Below the pieces are notes generated by a model. It did not search any database, was not told the origin of the DNA, and saw only the letters and a list, made by a program, of their open reading frames with translations. 64,000 bases of DNA from CAWARU01 sp963784575 (GTDB lineage: Bacteria; Pseudomonadota; Gammaproteobacteria; UBA6186; Azoamicaceae): positions 1,240,001 through 1,304,000 of the forward strand of contig CAWARU010000001.1 of the NCBI GenBank assembly GCA_963784575.1, in the 5' to 3' direction. Numbering within the stretch: the stretch's first letter is position 1; each line of letters opens with the position of its first letter. Positions 19,380 through 28,646 of the stretch are shown here, piece after piece. Position numbers and translations under genes: made by a program.

Positions 19380-22300
19380 ATGTCACTTAAAGGCGGTGGT
19401 GTTGGTGGAGATAAGAATCCACAGCCACAACAAAGTCAAGAAACTCTAGTTCTGCCTGGTCAAGTAGTTTCTGAAGACACTTGTGAACACGATGCAGAAG
19501 CAGCTGTTACTCCTGCAAAAATAGTTTCTGCACAAAAAACTCCAGCTCAGAGTGCAACAGCTGTTCCTGTTCATACTTTACAACTCGCACAACATTTTAA
19601 ACAAAATATAGTTGGAATATCCGAACATGATACCTTTAATGAAGAGATTCAACAGCTAACATTAAAATATCAGGAGGAATTAAAAAAATTAAATGACCTT
19701 CATATTAAGTATGCAGACCAAATAGCAAACGAAAACGCTGAACTTGAATTGGCTAAAGGAAATGCAAGAAAACTGCATGATTTTGAACTGCAATATAAAG
19801 ATAAACGAGCAGCACGGGAAACAGAACTCAAACCTCAGCAAGAAATCGTTGATAAACTTGGAATTGAATTATCAATAAAAAAACTTGAACACACACTGAG
19901 TTATTTTGAGGGTAGGGTTGCTGAGTTGAATCAAAAATTAGCGAAACCACAAAGTCCAGAGGACAAGGAGCAACTGGAACAAATTAAAAGGGAAAGAGAT
20001 GCGGAATTAAAAAAACAAGAAGAATTAAGACAAAAAGGTCTTCCTTTAGATGAGGTGAGACGACAAATGAGCGCTCTAGAAACAGCATTTGATAAAAATG
20101 AAATAGATCGCAAGAGAAGAGAAAGAGAAATAACCAGCCATCGAACAGGCATGGAAGCAGAATCTGAAAAAACATGAAGAGCTCGTGGAGGGCATAAAGG
20201 AACACATACTTGAACTAGAAGAAGCATACACACCAGAAGGCCAACATGTAAGAGAGAAACATAGGCTTGCAAATCATTTACTAACATTGAAAGATAAAAT
20301 CATAGAATTAAGAGATAGTTTGGCAGACATTGCTGGGGAAATCCAGGATTATCATGACAGCACTCAGCTAGAGCAAGCAGGCAGAGGAAAGGATTATTTA
20401 TTTTCATTAGAAGAGAGCAAAAGGGAAAAAGAGCATGAATTAAAGGAAAAAGTGGCCGAACTCAGAAAAAGGACCGAACAAGTCAAACAAACAGAAATCA
20501 TGCTGGAATCTTTGTATGGCAATATAGAAACTCTTAACGAATACTTTATGATCGCTGCGCAATTGAGATTGCATTGGCAAAAAAATGAAAAAGAATCAAA
20601 TAAAGGCCCTGCCTACTCCAGTCACTCCCGAAGATATTGAAAAATGCAAGGAACATTTCTTTTCTGAACAGTTCGAAAAATTAGAGAAAGCTGAGTCATT
20701 GAATGAGAACACCAGAGAACTCATTATAGATCTTGCCCTGAACTTACCTGGATTTCATCCGAAAAAAATTGCAGACCTCAAGACTGATGCTGAACAGTTG
20801 AAGTATTTGGAAGAGTTATTTAAAGAACGCAAGGACTTGAGAAGATATTTAGAAAGGCTCAATTTTGCGCAATTGACCGACCTAGAAACTCTCACTGAAA
20901 GTTTGCTGTCAACCAAAAAAACAGCAGATGCTTCTGGCGAAAAGTCGGATAAGTTTGGGGCCTTGAGTGGTGCAACGGGTACCATACCAACAGCTACAAG
21001 CTATGGTCCCGTTATTGCCATAGGCAAGTCAATTCCATTTGTTAATTTTATCTTTACTATCATTGGTTGTGGTCTTGGATGGTATTCAAGCTACAAAGGC
21101 ATGGACGCTGCTGCACTGGATCCCGCTTATGGTGACAAAGTCGACAGAACAAAAGCAAGAGCAAACTATATCTTCAACAGCATTGGGCTTGTTGGTGGCT
21201 TACTTGCTCTCGCAGGCGGCGCTGTAGCTTTAACAGCAGCTGCAACGGGAGCTCCCGTACTATTAGCTGGTGCAGCGCTAGGAACAGCGTTATCTTATTT
21301 ACCGGCTATTTATCAAGCAGGATCAGATTTTTTTGCCGCTTGGAATGACTATAAAAAACAATTTGGTGATCCCTCTAAAGATTATTTTAAAACAACTTTT
21401 AAAGCTATCGGTAATATGTTGAATCCATTTGGGCCTCCTTCTCCAGCCGAGTTAAAGATGAAAGCGCAATTGGGAGGACTTTTATATCAACTAGGCTGCT
21501 TCACCATAGCGCTTCTTACTATTGCAGCAGCAGTTTCACTTTTCGCTTTTGTAGCGGTAACCCCTGTTGGATGGGCGGCAGGTGGTGGTGCGCTGATATT
21601 TGGGCTTGCCGCTGCTGGTGCAGTCACAGCAACTTGGGCTTATTCAAAATATAAATCTTACCAATTAAGAAAACTGGAAGAAGCTGGCCAAAAGGAAGAA
21701 GAAGCCAAATCTCTGTCACAAGCACCTGAACTCCGCTATGAAGGAACTGCTCTCGGCCCGCATTTAACACATGCCTTACGTGAAGCAGAGGAAGCTGTAG
21801 AAGAGTATGATAGGAGTTATGGTGTTTCAGCACCGGAAAGCCCAAAGAGTCATATTGAACCGGGTATACTAGATAGACATAAATTAGATGAAGTTCGCAA
21901 AGAGGCCCAAAAAAAATTCGCTGTTACACCTCGAGGCTCTCCTCATGGGGGTGAATTGGCCCCAACTCCTAGTGGACAAAGAGCGCCGGGTCTTTTGCAT
22001 CCTGCAGCCTCCCAATTTAATTTGGGTCATGTTGCTCATGTGAGCGAATCAGTTGAGGGCACTCCTGGCAGACGGGGTTCATTCGCTGAACCAGATGCCG
22101 CATCTGCCAGACGAGATTCATTCGCTGAGCTAGATCCAGATGAGGTAATACTCGAGCCAGCGCCTCATAGTTTGGCGACCAGTAGCCCAGTTACGGAAGG
22201 ATCTTCAGTGCAGAGCCTTAAAGAACCGGGAACCCCGGAGGGTGAGCCCTCACCAAAAACACATCCGGACGAACAACCACCCGGTTACTCTTTAATTGCA

Positions 22301-22699
22301 GCATTGACACATGCGCAACAGGAGGCTACAGAAGTTGAGCAGCGAAGGGCATCAGAAGAAAGTGCTGATGTTGGTTCAAGTCCAGCAGTCACTGCGAAAC
22401 CCGCAGAACCCAAGAAAGAAGAACATACCGTGATTCCCCCATTAACTAGACAACAACCAAGACACTGGGCACCTGTATTAGATGAGCTAAGGAATAAACA
22501 GAAGAGACAACCGCCTCTCCCAGATCAAAGCAGAACTACGGCTTTGCAAACCCCTGCCGCTTTGCCACCCAATATTATTCAAGACAAAGAAGGGAATAAG
22601 GATGCACAAAAGCAAAAAGCTACTCCGACTACTCCTACCCAAACCCAAGTAGCGCAGGAAAGCGACGACAGACCCATTCGACCAAAGAAAGCCTGGTAG
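19380..22699 (+). CDS. Coiled-coil/membrane effector-like protein broken by two frameshifts
   Basis: Three open frames (19380-20177, 20185-20640, 20585-22699) join into one ~1100-residue protein if one base is corrected near 20165-20172 (A6 run) and one near 20579-20600 (A7/A5 runs); the coiled-coil pattern continues across both breaks. A strong AGGAGG precedes the ATG at 19380. Layout: polar Q/T-rich N-terminus, coiled coil (about residues 80-420), then three or more hydrophobic segments in the third frame (for example FVNFIFTIIGCGLGWY, Ala/Gly-rich helices near 21200-21300 and 21480-21640), then a Pro/Ser/Glu-rich tail. The tail repeats a short unit (GRRGSFAEPD, ARRDSFAELD). No known family recognised. 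It sits where pheS would be expected upstream of pheT. Confidence 0.7.
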
Positions 22700-22713
22700 T
22701 GGTAATCTCAGGT

Positions 22714-23475
22714 TTATGAGTACCATCCCCCTTGCAGCAAACACTCCCGTGTGAGCCTTGATTTTGCTTCCTTATCCGCTTGGAAAACAATCCTTCCTTC
22801 CCGTAACGCTATCATCCTGTCTCCAAATTCCAATGCGTGATCGAGATTATGTGAAGTCATGAGGGTTGTGATGCCATGCTTTCTCACAAGACTCAAAGTA
22901 AGTGCCATAATCTTATTTGCCTGGATCGGATCAAGTGCGCTGGTATGCTCATCTAAAAGAAGTAAGCCTGGCGGTTTGCGGACACAGAGTGCGAGCAATA
23001 AAGCCTGTTTTTCTCCCCCGGACAGGACGGATACTTTCGAAGCCAGTCTTTCTGGCAATCTAGGATGATATTCTTTTAAATATTCTTCGAAGAACCGTTT
23101 TTCCTGTTTTAATGAAACTTTTACTGCATTGCCATGATGCCTCATTTCCCACAACAGGCAATTCTCTAACACGGTAAGATCATAAAATAATGATTGAACA
23201 GGATCTTGTGCCAAAGTCACAAGGTTCATTGCTAATTCCTTGCTCTTTATGTGCGGAAGTGGCATCTGATTAAATTCAATCGTGCCGGATGATGAAGCTC
23301 TGCTGCCATTCATCACCTTGATGAGTGAACTCTTGCCAGAACCATTTCCACCCAATAATACCACGAGCTCGCCTGGATAAAGTTTTAAATTAATATTGTC
23401 TAAGACCAGACGATCCATATCCTCAATTTTGTAACTGACATTTTTCAAAGTTAGGATTGGATTAACTAGCATCAT
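22714..23475 (-). CDS. ABC importer ATPase (COG1101 type)
   Basis: 253 residues. Walker A GGNGSGKSS (about 37-45), signature LSGGEKQALLLAL, Walker B LLLLDEHTSALDP and the H-loop in LMTSHNLDHAL. It energises the permease encoded just upstream, overlapping it by 4 bases (ATGA type). With the next two genes it forms the ATPase-permease-binding protein set of the COG2984/COG4120/COG1101 uptake family, some members of which are linked to tryptophan or other aromatic uptake in Firmicutes. The substrate here is unproven. Confidence 0.88.
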   Translation of the reverse strand: MMLVNPILTLKNVSYKIEDMDRLVLDNINLKLYPGELVVLLGGNGSGKSSLIKVMNGSRASSSGTIEFNQMPLPHIKSKELAMNLVTLAQDPVQSLFYDLTVLENCLLWEMRHHGNAVKVSLKQEKRFFEEYLKEYHPRLPERLASKVSVLSGGEKQALLLALCVRKPPGLLLLDEHTSALDPIQANKIMALTLSLVRKHGITTLMTSHNLDHALEFGDRMIALREGRIVFQADKEAKSRLTRECLLQGGWYS

Positions 23476-24305
23476 TTTCTGCCTCCGAGTATTGCAATCA
23501 AAAACACACCTAAGACAAGCTTTAAATAAATAGGATCCACACCTAGACTTAAAAATACATTAATCGCTAGAAAATATAAATAAACCCCAATGAAACAAGC
23601 AATTAATTCATAGAATGCATTAAACTGAATTACGGGAAATAATCGATACAATAGCTGTCTTCCAATCACCACCGTGCCAATTCCGGTCAATGTCATGCCA
23701 AGTCCCATATTGAGATCGGCATAACCATTAATACTAGCGGTCATGACACCACAAAGCGCAGCGATAGCATTGGAAAGTCCTAATCCAAAAATTCGAAATA
23801 GCTCAATGTTTTTTCCGAGGCTTTTCAAAAGAGTTGCATTCGAACCAAATGCTCGCAATAATAGACCGAAGCGTGAGGCAAGTAAGCTCATAAAGATCAC
23901 AGTAATTGCCAAAATAATGCAGAAAATCCAGGTCTTTGAATAAAGAGAGAAATTATGAAGGCCGATATTCGGTCTGCCCATAGCCTGAAAATTCAATGAA
24001 TAGAGTATAAAAAGTCCAATAATTCCCGCGATAAGGGAATTGATGCGATCTTTGTATTGAATCAAGCTCACACCAATTCCTGCGAGGCCCCCAAGCAATA
24101 TTGAGAAAAGTATCGATAAATGACTAGAGACACCGCTTGTGACCAGGCGTGCAAAAGCACCGGCTCCGAGGACAAAGCTTCCTTCAGTCGTCATATCGGT
24201 TGTTTTCAAAATGATATAGCTTAAGTAAATGCTAAGCGCCAAAGGAAAAAACAAAATACTTTGCTCTAAAGCTTCTATCATCAAGCTAGGGAGAGTAATA
24301 TTCAT
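23472..24305 (-). CDS. ABC importer permease (COG4120 type)
   Basis: 277 residues, about 8-9 hydrophobic helices (for example LALSIYLSYIILKTTDMTTE near the N-terminus and GLGMTLTGIGTVVIGRQLL at about 200-218). The TTDMTTEGSFVLGA stretch and overall layout resemble branched-chain/ribose-type permeases of the COG4120 group. It overlaps the binding-protein gene upstream and the ATPase gene downstream by 4 bases each, so translation is probably coupled. Only one permease gene is present, so the channel is likely a homodimer. Confidence 0.87.
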   Translation of the reverse strand: MNITLPSLMIEALEQSILFFPLALSIYLSYIILKTTDMTTEGSFVLGAGAFARLVTSGVSSHLSILFSILLGGLAGIGVSLIQYKDRINSLIAGIIGLFILYSLNFQAMGRPNIGLHNFSLYSKTWIFCIILAITVIFMSLLASRFGLLLRAFGSNATLLKSLGKNIELFRIFGLGLSNAIAALCGVMTASINGYADLNMGLGMTLTGIGTVVIGRQLLYRLFPVIQFNAFYELIACFIGVYLYFLAINVFLSLGVDPIYLKLVLGVFLIAILGGRK

Positions 24306-25384
24306 TTTTTCACCTGCAGCGATGCCTCTGGCGTTGCCTGCGGCATCATCTGTTGCATTTTCTCTAGACTAAACCCCAGATCCTTGCCAAGTACTTCTAA
24401 TTGCTTAAGATCTAAGCCCAGTGTTTCCATCGCGTTTTGATTATAAAATATCGCGAGATCTTTAATTTTCTGAACCGGAAGTTCTGCAAGAGATTCACCT
24501 GATAAAATGCGCGAAGCCAAATTCCCACCTTGCTCACCAATGCTGCGTTCCGATACTCCCAATGCAAGGGTGGCGCCACCCTGCACACTGCCTTCATCCG
24601 CTGCCATGATCAAGATTCCCCGTTTTTCGGCTTCTTTTGCCAAGGTCTGAATACCGCTTACAATCAGGTGATCTTTCAAAATGAAGATGGCCTCAGAATC
24701 CGGATCAATCAAGCGGCTCACAGTGTAGAGTTCCGGTAATGCTTGAATCATTAATTTCTGAATTTTAATGCCCTGCTTTTCCCCGTATGCAATAGCATCT
24801 TCTACTTCGGGAAAAACTTTCTCGCTATTACTGTAGATAAGGGTTATTTTCTTGAGATTGGGTTTCAAACTTTTAAGCAATTGCATGGGTTTTTCAGGAC
24901 CAATTTCATCAATTACACCAGTAACATTGGTAATACCAAGCTTTGATCGTGCATCCATTGCAAAATTTGCAGCCAAGCTCACAATTGGCGTTTCGTGTAC
25001 CATAGAGACCGTTAGCTGAGTCGCAGCGGTTCCGATGGGTACGACAATGTCCACTTTTTGACGTAAGAATTGCTGCAAAATACTGCGTTGCAAATTCATG
25101 TCACCCTGTGAATTCTGCACTTTAATCTCCACAGTGTCTCCCAGTTTTTCAGTTACTTTATCTTTGAACCCGGCAACAATTTCACGGAGTGCAGCGTGAT
25201 CCATCGGCATCAGGATGCCAATAACTGTTTTTTGCTTGATTGCATTGCTTGAGGTGCGGTGTTCTCCCTGCGATTCAGAAGATAATGAATAGCTGAGAAC
25301 CAAACTTCCAATGATTGCTACTACAAAGAGTGTAATAATTCTGGACAGTTTTTTAGATTCTTTGTTACTTTTTTTAGACAACAT
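24302..25384 (-). CDS. ABC importer substrate-binding protein (COG2984 type)
   Basis: 360 residues. The N-terminal hydrophobic segment (IITLFVVAIIGSLVLSYSL, about 15-33) serves as signal peptide or anchor; no clear lipobox. The mature part begins KTVIGILMPMDHAALREIV and has the two-lobed periplasmic-binding fold of the COG2984 family (VPIGTAATQLTVSMV, ITLIYSNSEKVFPEVEDAI, GVSERSIGEQGG). GGAGGAT precedes the start. First gene of the operon with the permease and ATPase. Family members bind small ligands such as tryptophan or other amino acids; the ligand here cannot be read from sequence. Confidence 0.88.
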   Translation of the reverse strand: MLSKKSNKESKKLSRIITLFVVAIIGSLVLSYSLSSESQGEHRTSSNAIKQKTVIGILMPMDHAALREIVAGFKDKVTEKLGDTVEIKVQNSQGDMNLQRSILQQFLRQKVDIVVPIGTAATQLTVSMVHETPIVSLAANFAMDARSKLGITNVTGVIDEIGPEKPMQLLKSLKPNLKKITLIYSNSEKVFPEVEDAIAYGEKQGIKIQKLMIQALPELYTVSRLIDPDSEAIFILKDHLIVSGIQTLAKEAEKRGILIMAADEGSVQGGATLALGVSERSIGEQGGNLASRILSGESLAELPVQKIKDLAIFYNQNAMETLGLDLKQLEVLGKDLGFSLEKMQQMMPQATPEASLQVKK

Positions 25385-25810
25385 AAATCCTCCACAGTGT
25401 CATTTGCACATGACGTTAGTTACATTTTTACATTAAAACTGGATAAATATTTGATTTGATAGTAATTGATAGTAAGAAAGTATTAGCGCTGGAAGCGCCA
25501 AAAGAGCATATTAAAGAACATCTTAGTGAAAGATGAACAGTTATAATTTTCGTGATTGCTCAGGAAATATGTAGAATTTGTATTGAGTGTATTTGCGTTT
25601 GTGAAAGTGTTCATATTAAGTTTCCTCGAAAAGTTAAATTTTTAAACAAAAAAAGATCAGGCTTGCCAGCGCCAACCGAATTTCTTTGTAAAATTAAACA
25701 TTTCAAGTTTCATACTTAATATAACCTATATAAAATTTAAGACGAAATCAAAGACAGTTTCAATGTAGCATAGATTTCTAATTATTGTCAATAGAAGCCG
25801 GCCCTTATTT
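25385..25810. other. Intergenic region between lpdA and the ABC importer operon
   Basis: 426 AT-rich bases with no credible gene. In the minus direction it follows lpdA and precedes the ABC operon, so it should contain that operon's promoter. The only structure I see is a short inverted repeat near 25488-25500 (GCGCT-GGA-AGCGC). No recognisable riboswitch, T-box or clear terminator. Confidence 0.5.
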
Positions 25811-27256
25811 CTATTTCTCTTTATTCTCTTTTTTAGGCATATACAAATCCGTGATAGTCCCCTCAAAAGCCTCTGTCGCCAAGCAAATCGTCTCGGACAA
25901 TGTCGGATGCGGGTGAATCGTCAATGCAATATCCTCTGCTTCACAACCCATTTCTATCGCAAGACACACCTCAGAAATCAAATCCCCTGCATTAGGACCA
26001 ACGATACCAGCGCCAATCACTCGATTGCTGTCCTTATCAAAAAGAAGTTTAGTAATACCTTCGTCCCGCCCCAAACTTAAAGAACGACCACTTGCAGCCC
26101 AAGGGAAACTTCCTTTGCCATAATTAAGGCCACTAGACTTCGCTTCACTTTCCGTAACACCTACCCAGGCTACTTCTGGATCGGTATACGCCACGGAAGG
26201 AATACATCTGGGATCAAAGACATGTTTTTTCCCTGCAATTACTTCTGCGGCAACTCGACCTTCTGGCATGGCTTTATGCGCGAGCATCGGATTGCCCACC
26301 ACATCACCAATAGCAAAAATATGCGGCACATTGGTGCGGCGTTGTGCGTCGACTGGTATGTACCCTCGTTCATCCACCTTAATCCCTGCAATATCCGCAG
26401 CAATATCCTTACCATTAGGTATGCGCCCAACGCTTGAAAGAATACGATCAAAGCGTTCTTTGTCTTTAGGAGCATTTTTGCCCTCAAATTTGACCCAAAG
26501 ACCATCCGCTTTTGCTTCCACTTCTGTGACTTTTGTTTCAAGCCAAATATTTTCATAGCGCTTTTGTGCGCGTTTTTGCAAGGGTGCCACGATATCTCGA
26601 TCTGCCCCTGGCAGCAGTCCTTCTGTTAACTCCACGACATTAATTTTGGATCCTAGGGAATGATAGACAGTTGCCATTTCCATTCCAATGATACCCCCGC
26701 CAATAACGAGCAATCTGCCAGGAATATCTTGCAATTCTAAAGCACCGGTTGAATCCATGATCCTCGGATCGGTAGGTAAAAAAGGCAATTTAACCGGACG
26801 AGAACCCACCGCAATAATACAATATTGAAATTTGATCGTTTTTTGAGTTTTGGCTTCCCCCTCGACAGAGGATTCCACTACGATTTCATTGGGGCTCGTA
26901 AAGCGGCCAAACCCCTGAATCACATCGACTTTTCTTTGTTTTGCTAAGCCTTTTAATCCTGTTGTTAAGCGCCGCACGACAGATTCTTTCCAGGAACGAA
27001 GATTATCCAGATTGATTTTTGGAGGTAAAAATTCAAGGCCATGTGCTGCAAACTCTTCTGCTTCATCCTTCACTTTTGCTGCATGGAGCAAAGCTTTTGA
27101 TGGAATGCAACCAACATTCAAGCAAACACCACCCAGCGTGGCATAGCGTTCAACCACAGTCACTTTTTTACCGAGATCTGCCGCACGAAATGCAGCTGTG
27201 TAGCCGCCAGGTCCTGAACCCAAGACCAGTACCTCAGTTTCGATTACATCCTGCAT
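25811..27256 (-). CDS. lpdA: Dihydrolipoamide dehydrogenase (E3)
   Basis: FAD flavoprotein that reoxidises the lipoyl arm of the pyruvate dehydrogenase complex with NAD+. The start is placed at the ATG at 27256 (MQDVIETEV) because GGGAG lies just upstream; 481 residues. FAD motif GSGPGGYTAAFRAAD at the N-terminus, redox disulfide GGVCLNVGCIPSK (about 41-53), NAD motif GGGIIGMEMA (about 180), ATHAYPT-equivalent IGDVVGNPMLAHKA and the C-terminal active-site HPHPTLSE. It lies 28 bases after aceF in the aceE-aceF-lpdA operon. Confidence 0.97.
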   Translation of the reverse strand: MQDVIETEVLVLGSGPGGYTAAFRAADLGKKVTVVERYATLGGVCLNVGCIPSKALLHAAKVKDEAEEFAAHGLEFLPPKINLDNLRSWKESVVRRLTTGLKGLAKQRKVDVIQGFGRFTSPNEIVVESSVEGEAKTQKTIKFQYCIIAVGSRPVKLPFLPTDPRIMDSTGALELQDIPGRLLVIGGGIIGMEMATVYHSLGSKINVVELTEGLLPGADRDIVAPLQKRAQKRYENIWLETKVTEVEAKADGLWVKFEGKNAPKDKERFDRILSSVGRIPNGKDIAADIAGIKVDERGYIPVDAQRRTNVPHIFAIGDVVGNPMLAHKAMPEGRVAAEVIAGKKHVFDPRCIPSVAYTDPEVAWVGVTESEAKSSGLNYGKGSFPWAASGRSLSLGRDEGITKLLFDKDSNRVIGAGIVGPNAGDLISEVCLAIEMGCEAEDIALTIHPHPTLSETICLATEAFEGTITDLYMPKKENKEK

Positions 27257-27284
27257 AATCACTCCCAAATTTAAGATCTGACCC

Positions 27285-28646
27285 CTATAACAATAATCTA
27301 CGTATATCTGACAGCTGCTTCACAAGATATACAATAAAACGAGCCGCTTCCGCACCATCAATCACACGATGATCATAAGACAAAGACAAGGGCAGCATCA
27401 GGCGAGGCACAAATTCCCCTTCTTGATAAATGGGTTTCATGGCAGCCTTTGAAACACCCAATATTGCAACATCAGGTACATTGATGATGGGTGTGAAAGC
27501 GGTACCGCCAATACCTCCCAAGCTTGATATGCTAAAGGAACTTCCCTGCATATCCACGGCTTTTAATTGCCCATGCCGCGCGCGCTTGCTGATTTCACCC
27601 AATTCTTTTGCCAATTGAAATAGGCCTTTTTGATCTACATCACGTACCACGGGTACAACCAAACCATTTGGTGTGTCGACAGCAACACCGATGTGAAAAT
27701 ATTTTTTGAGGATCAAATCGGTGCCATTGGCATCCAAAGAAGCGTTAAAGCTTGGAAACGCTTGGAGCGCTGCTACCACTGCTTTCATGATAAAAACGAG
27801 CGGCGTTAATTTAACGCCATCATCTGCCAAGGCTTGGCTTTCTTTGCGGAATTTTTCTAGTTCAGTGATATCAGCTTCATCAAATTGCGTGATATGCGGC
27901 ACCATGATCCAATTGCGATGCAAAAATCCACCAGACAACTTTTTGATGCGTGATAGGGGTTCCCGGGTGACAGCCCCAAACTGGCTATGATCTATCTGCG
28001 GCCAGGGCGGCAAATTTGCAAATGTGCCAAGTAACCCCTGCGATGTATTGACACCAAGAGCTGCGACAGCGCCGCCGGATTGGACTTTTTGTAAAATATT
28101 TTTGACGTATTTTTGGACATCAGTTTGAACAATTCGATCTTTTCTGCCAGTACCCTGTACCCTACCTAAATCTACCCCTAACTCACGGGCTAAGCGACGT
28201 ACTCCGGGGCCTGCATGAACCAGAGCTGAAGATTTTGTGGTGGTAATTTCTACAGTTTCCGGTGTAGCTACTTCTGTTGCTCTTACTTCTTTTTTTGCTG
28301 CAGTTTTTTCTTGCTCACCTTTTTCTTTACCTGCTTCCTTACCTGCTTCCTTTTTCTCTGTTGTTTTCTTCTCTGTTGATTCTGCCGACTCTGCTCCCTT
28401 GCTGCCTTCGCCTGCTACCTCCACCGTGCAAATGACATCCCCAGCCGAAATTTTATCTCCCACTTTTACTTTTAATTCTTTGACGATACCTTCATAAGGA
28501 GAAGGGATTTCCATACTGGCTTTATCGGTTTCCAAAGTGATAAGTGCTGCATCCACACCAATCCTATCACCCACTTTTATCAAAACTTCAATGATGTCTA
28601 CATTGGAATAGTTACCAATATCTGGAACGACGATTTCTTTTAGCAT
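27285..28646 (-). CDS. aceF: Pyruvate dehydrogenase E2, dihydrolipoyl acetyltransferase
   Basis: Core acetyltransferase of the pyruvate dehydrogenase complex. 453 residues with a single N-terminal lipoyl domain (lipoylated Lys in ETDKASMEI, about 43), a Lys/Glu-rich flexible linker (about 85-125), the E1/E3 subunit-binding domain (GVRRLAREL... GTGRKDRI, about 145-180) and the catalytic domain ending in the DHRVIDGA active site (about 425). E. coli has three lipoyl domains; one here is a common reduced form. The ATG overlaps the aceE stop by 7 bases, indicating coupled translation. Confidence 0.96.
   Translation of the reverse strand: MLKEIVVPDIGNYSNVDIIEVLIKVGDRIGVDAALITLETDKASMEIPSPYEGIVKELKVKVGDKISAGDVICTVEVAGEGSKGAESAESTEKKTTEKKEAGKEAGKEKGEQEKTAAKKEVRATEVATPETVEITTTKSSALVHAGPGVRRLARELGVDLGRVQGTGRKDRIVQTDVQKYVKNILQKVQSGGAVAALGVNTSQGLLGTFANLPPWPQIDHSQFGAVTREPLSRIKKLSGGFLHRNWIMVPHITQFDEADITELEKFRKESQALADDGVKLTPLVFIMKAVVAALQAFPSFNASLDANGTDLILKKYFHIGVAVDTPNGLVVPVVRDVDQKGLFQLAKELGEISKRARHGQLKAVDMQGSSFSISSLGGIGGTAFTPIINVPDVAILGVSKAAMKPIYQEGEFVPRLMLPLSLSYDHRVIDGAEAARFIVYLVKQLSDIRRLLL

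Noticed and set aside
25385..25810. T-box or riboswitch ahead of the amino-acid-type ABC operon
   Set aside because: No specifier loop, T-box sequence or terminator/antiterminator pair could be found by eye.
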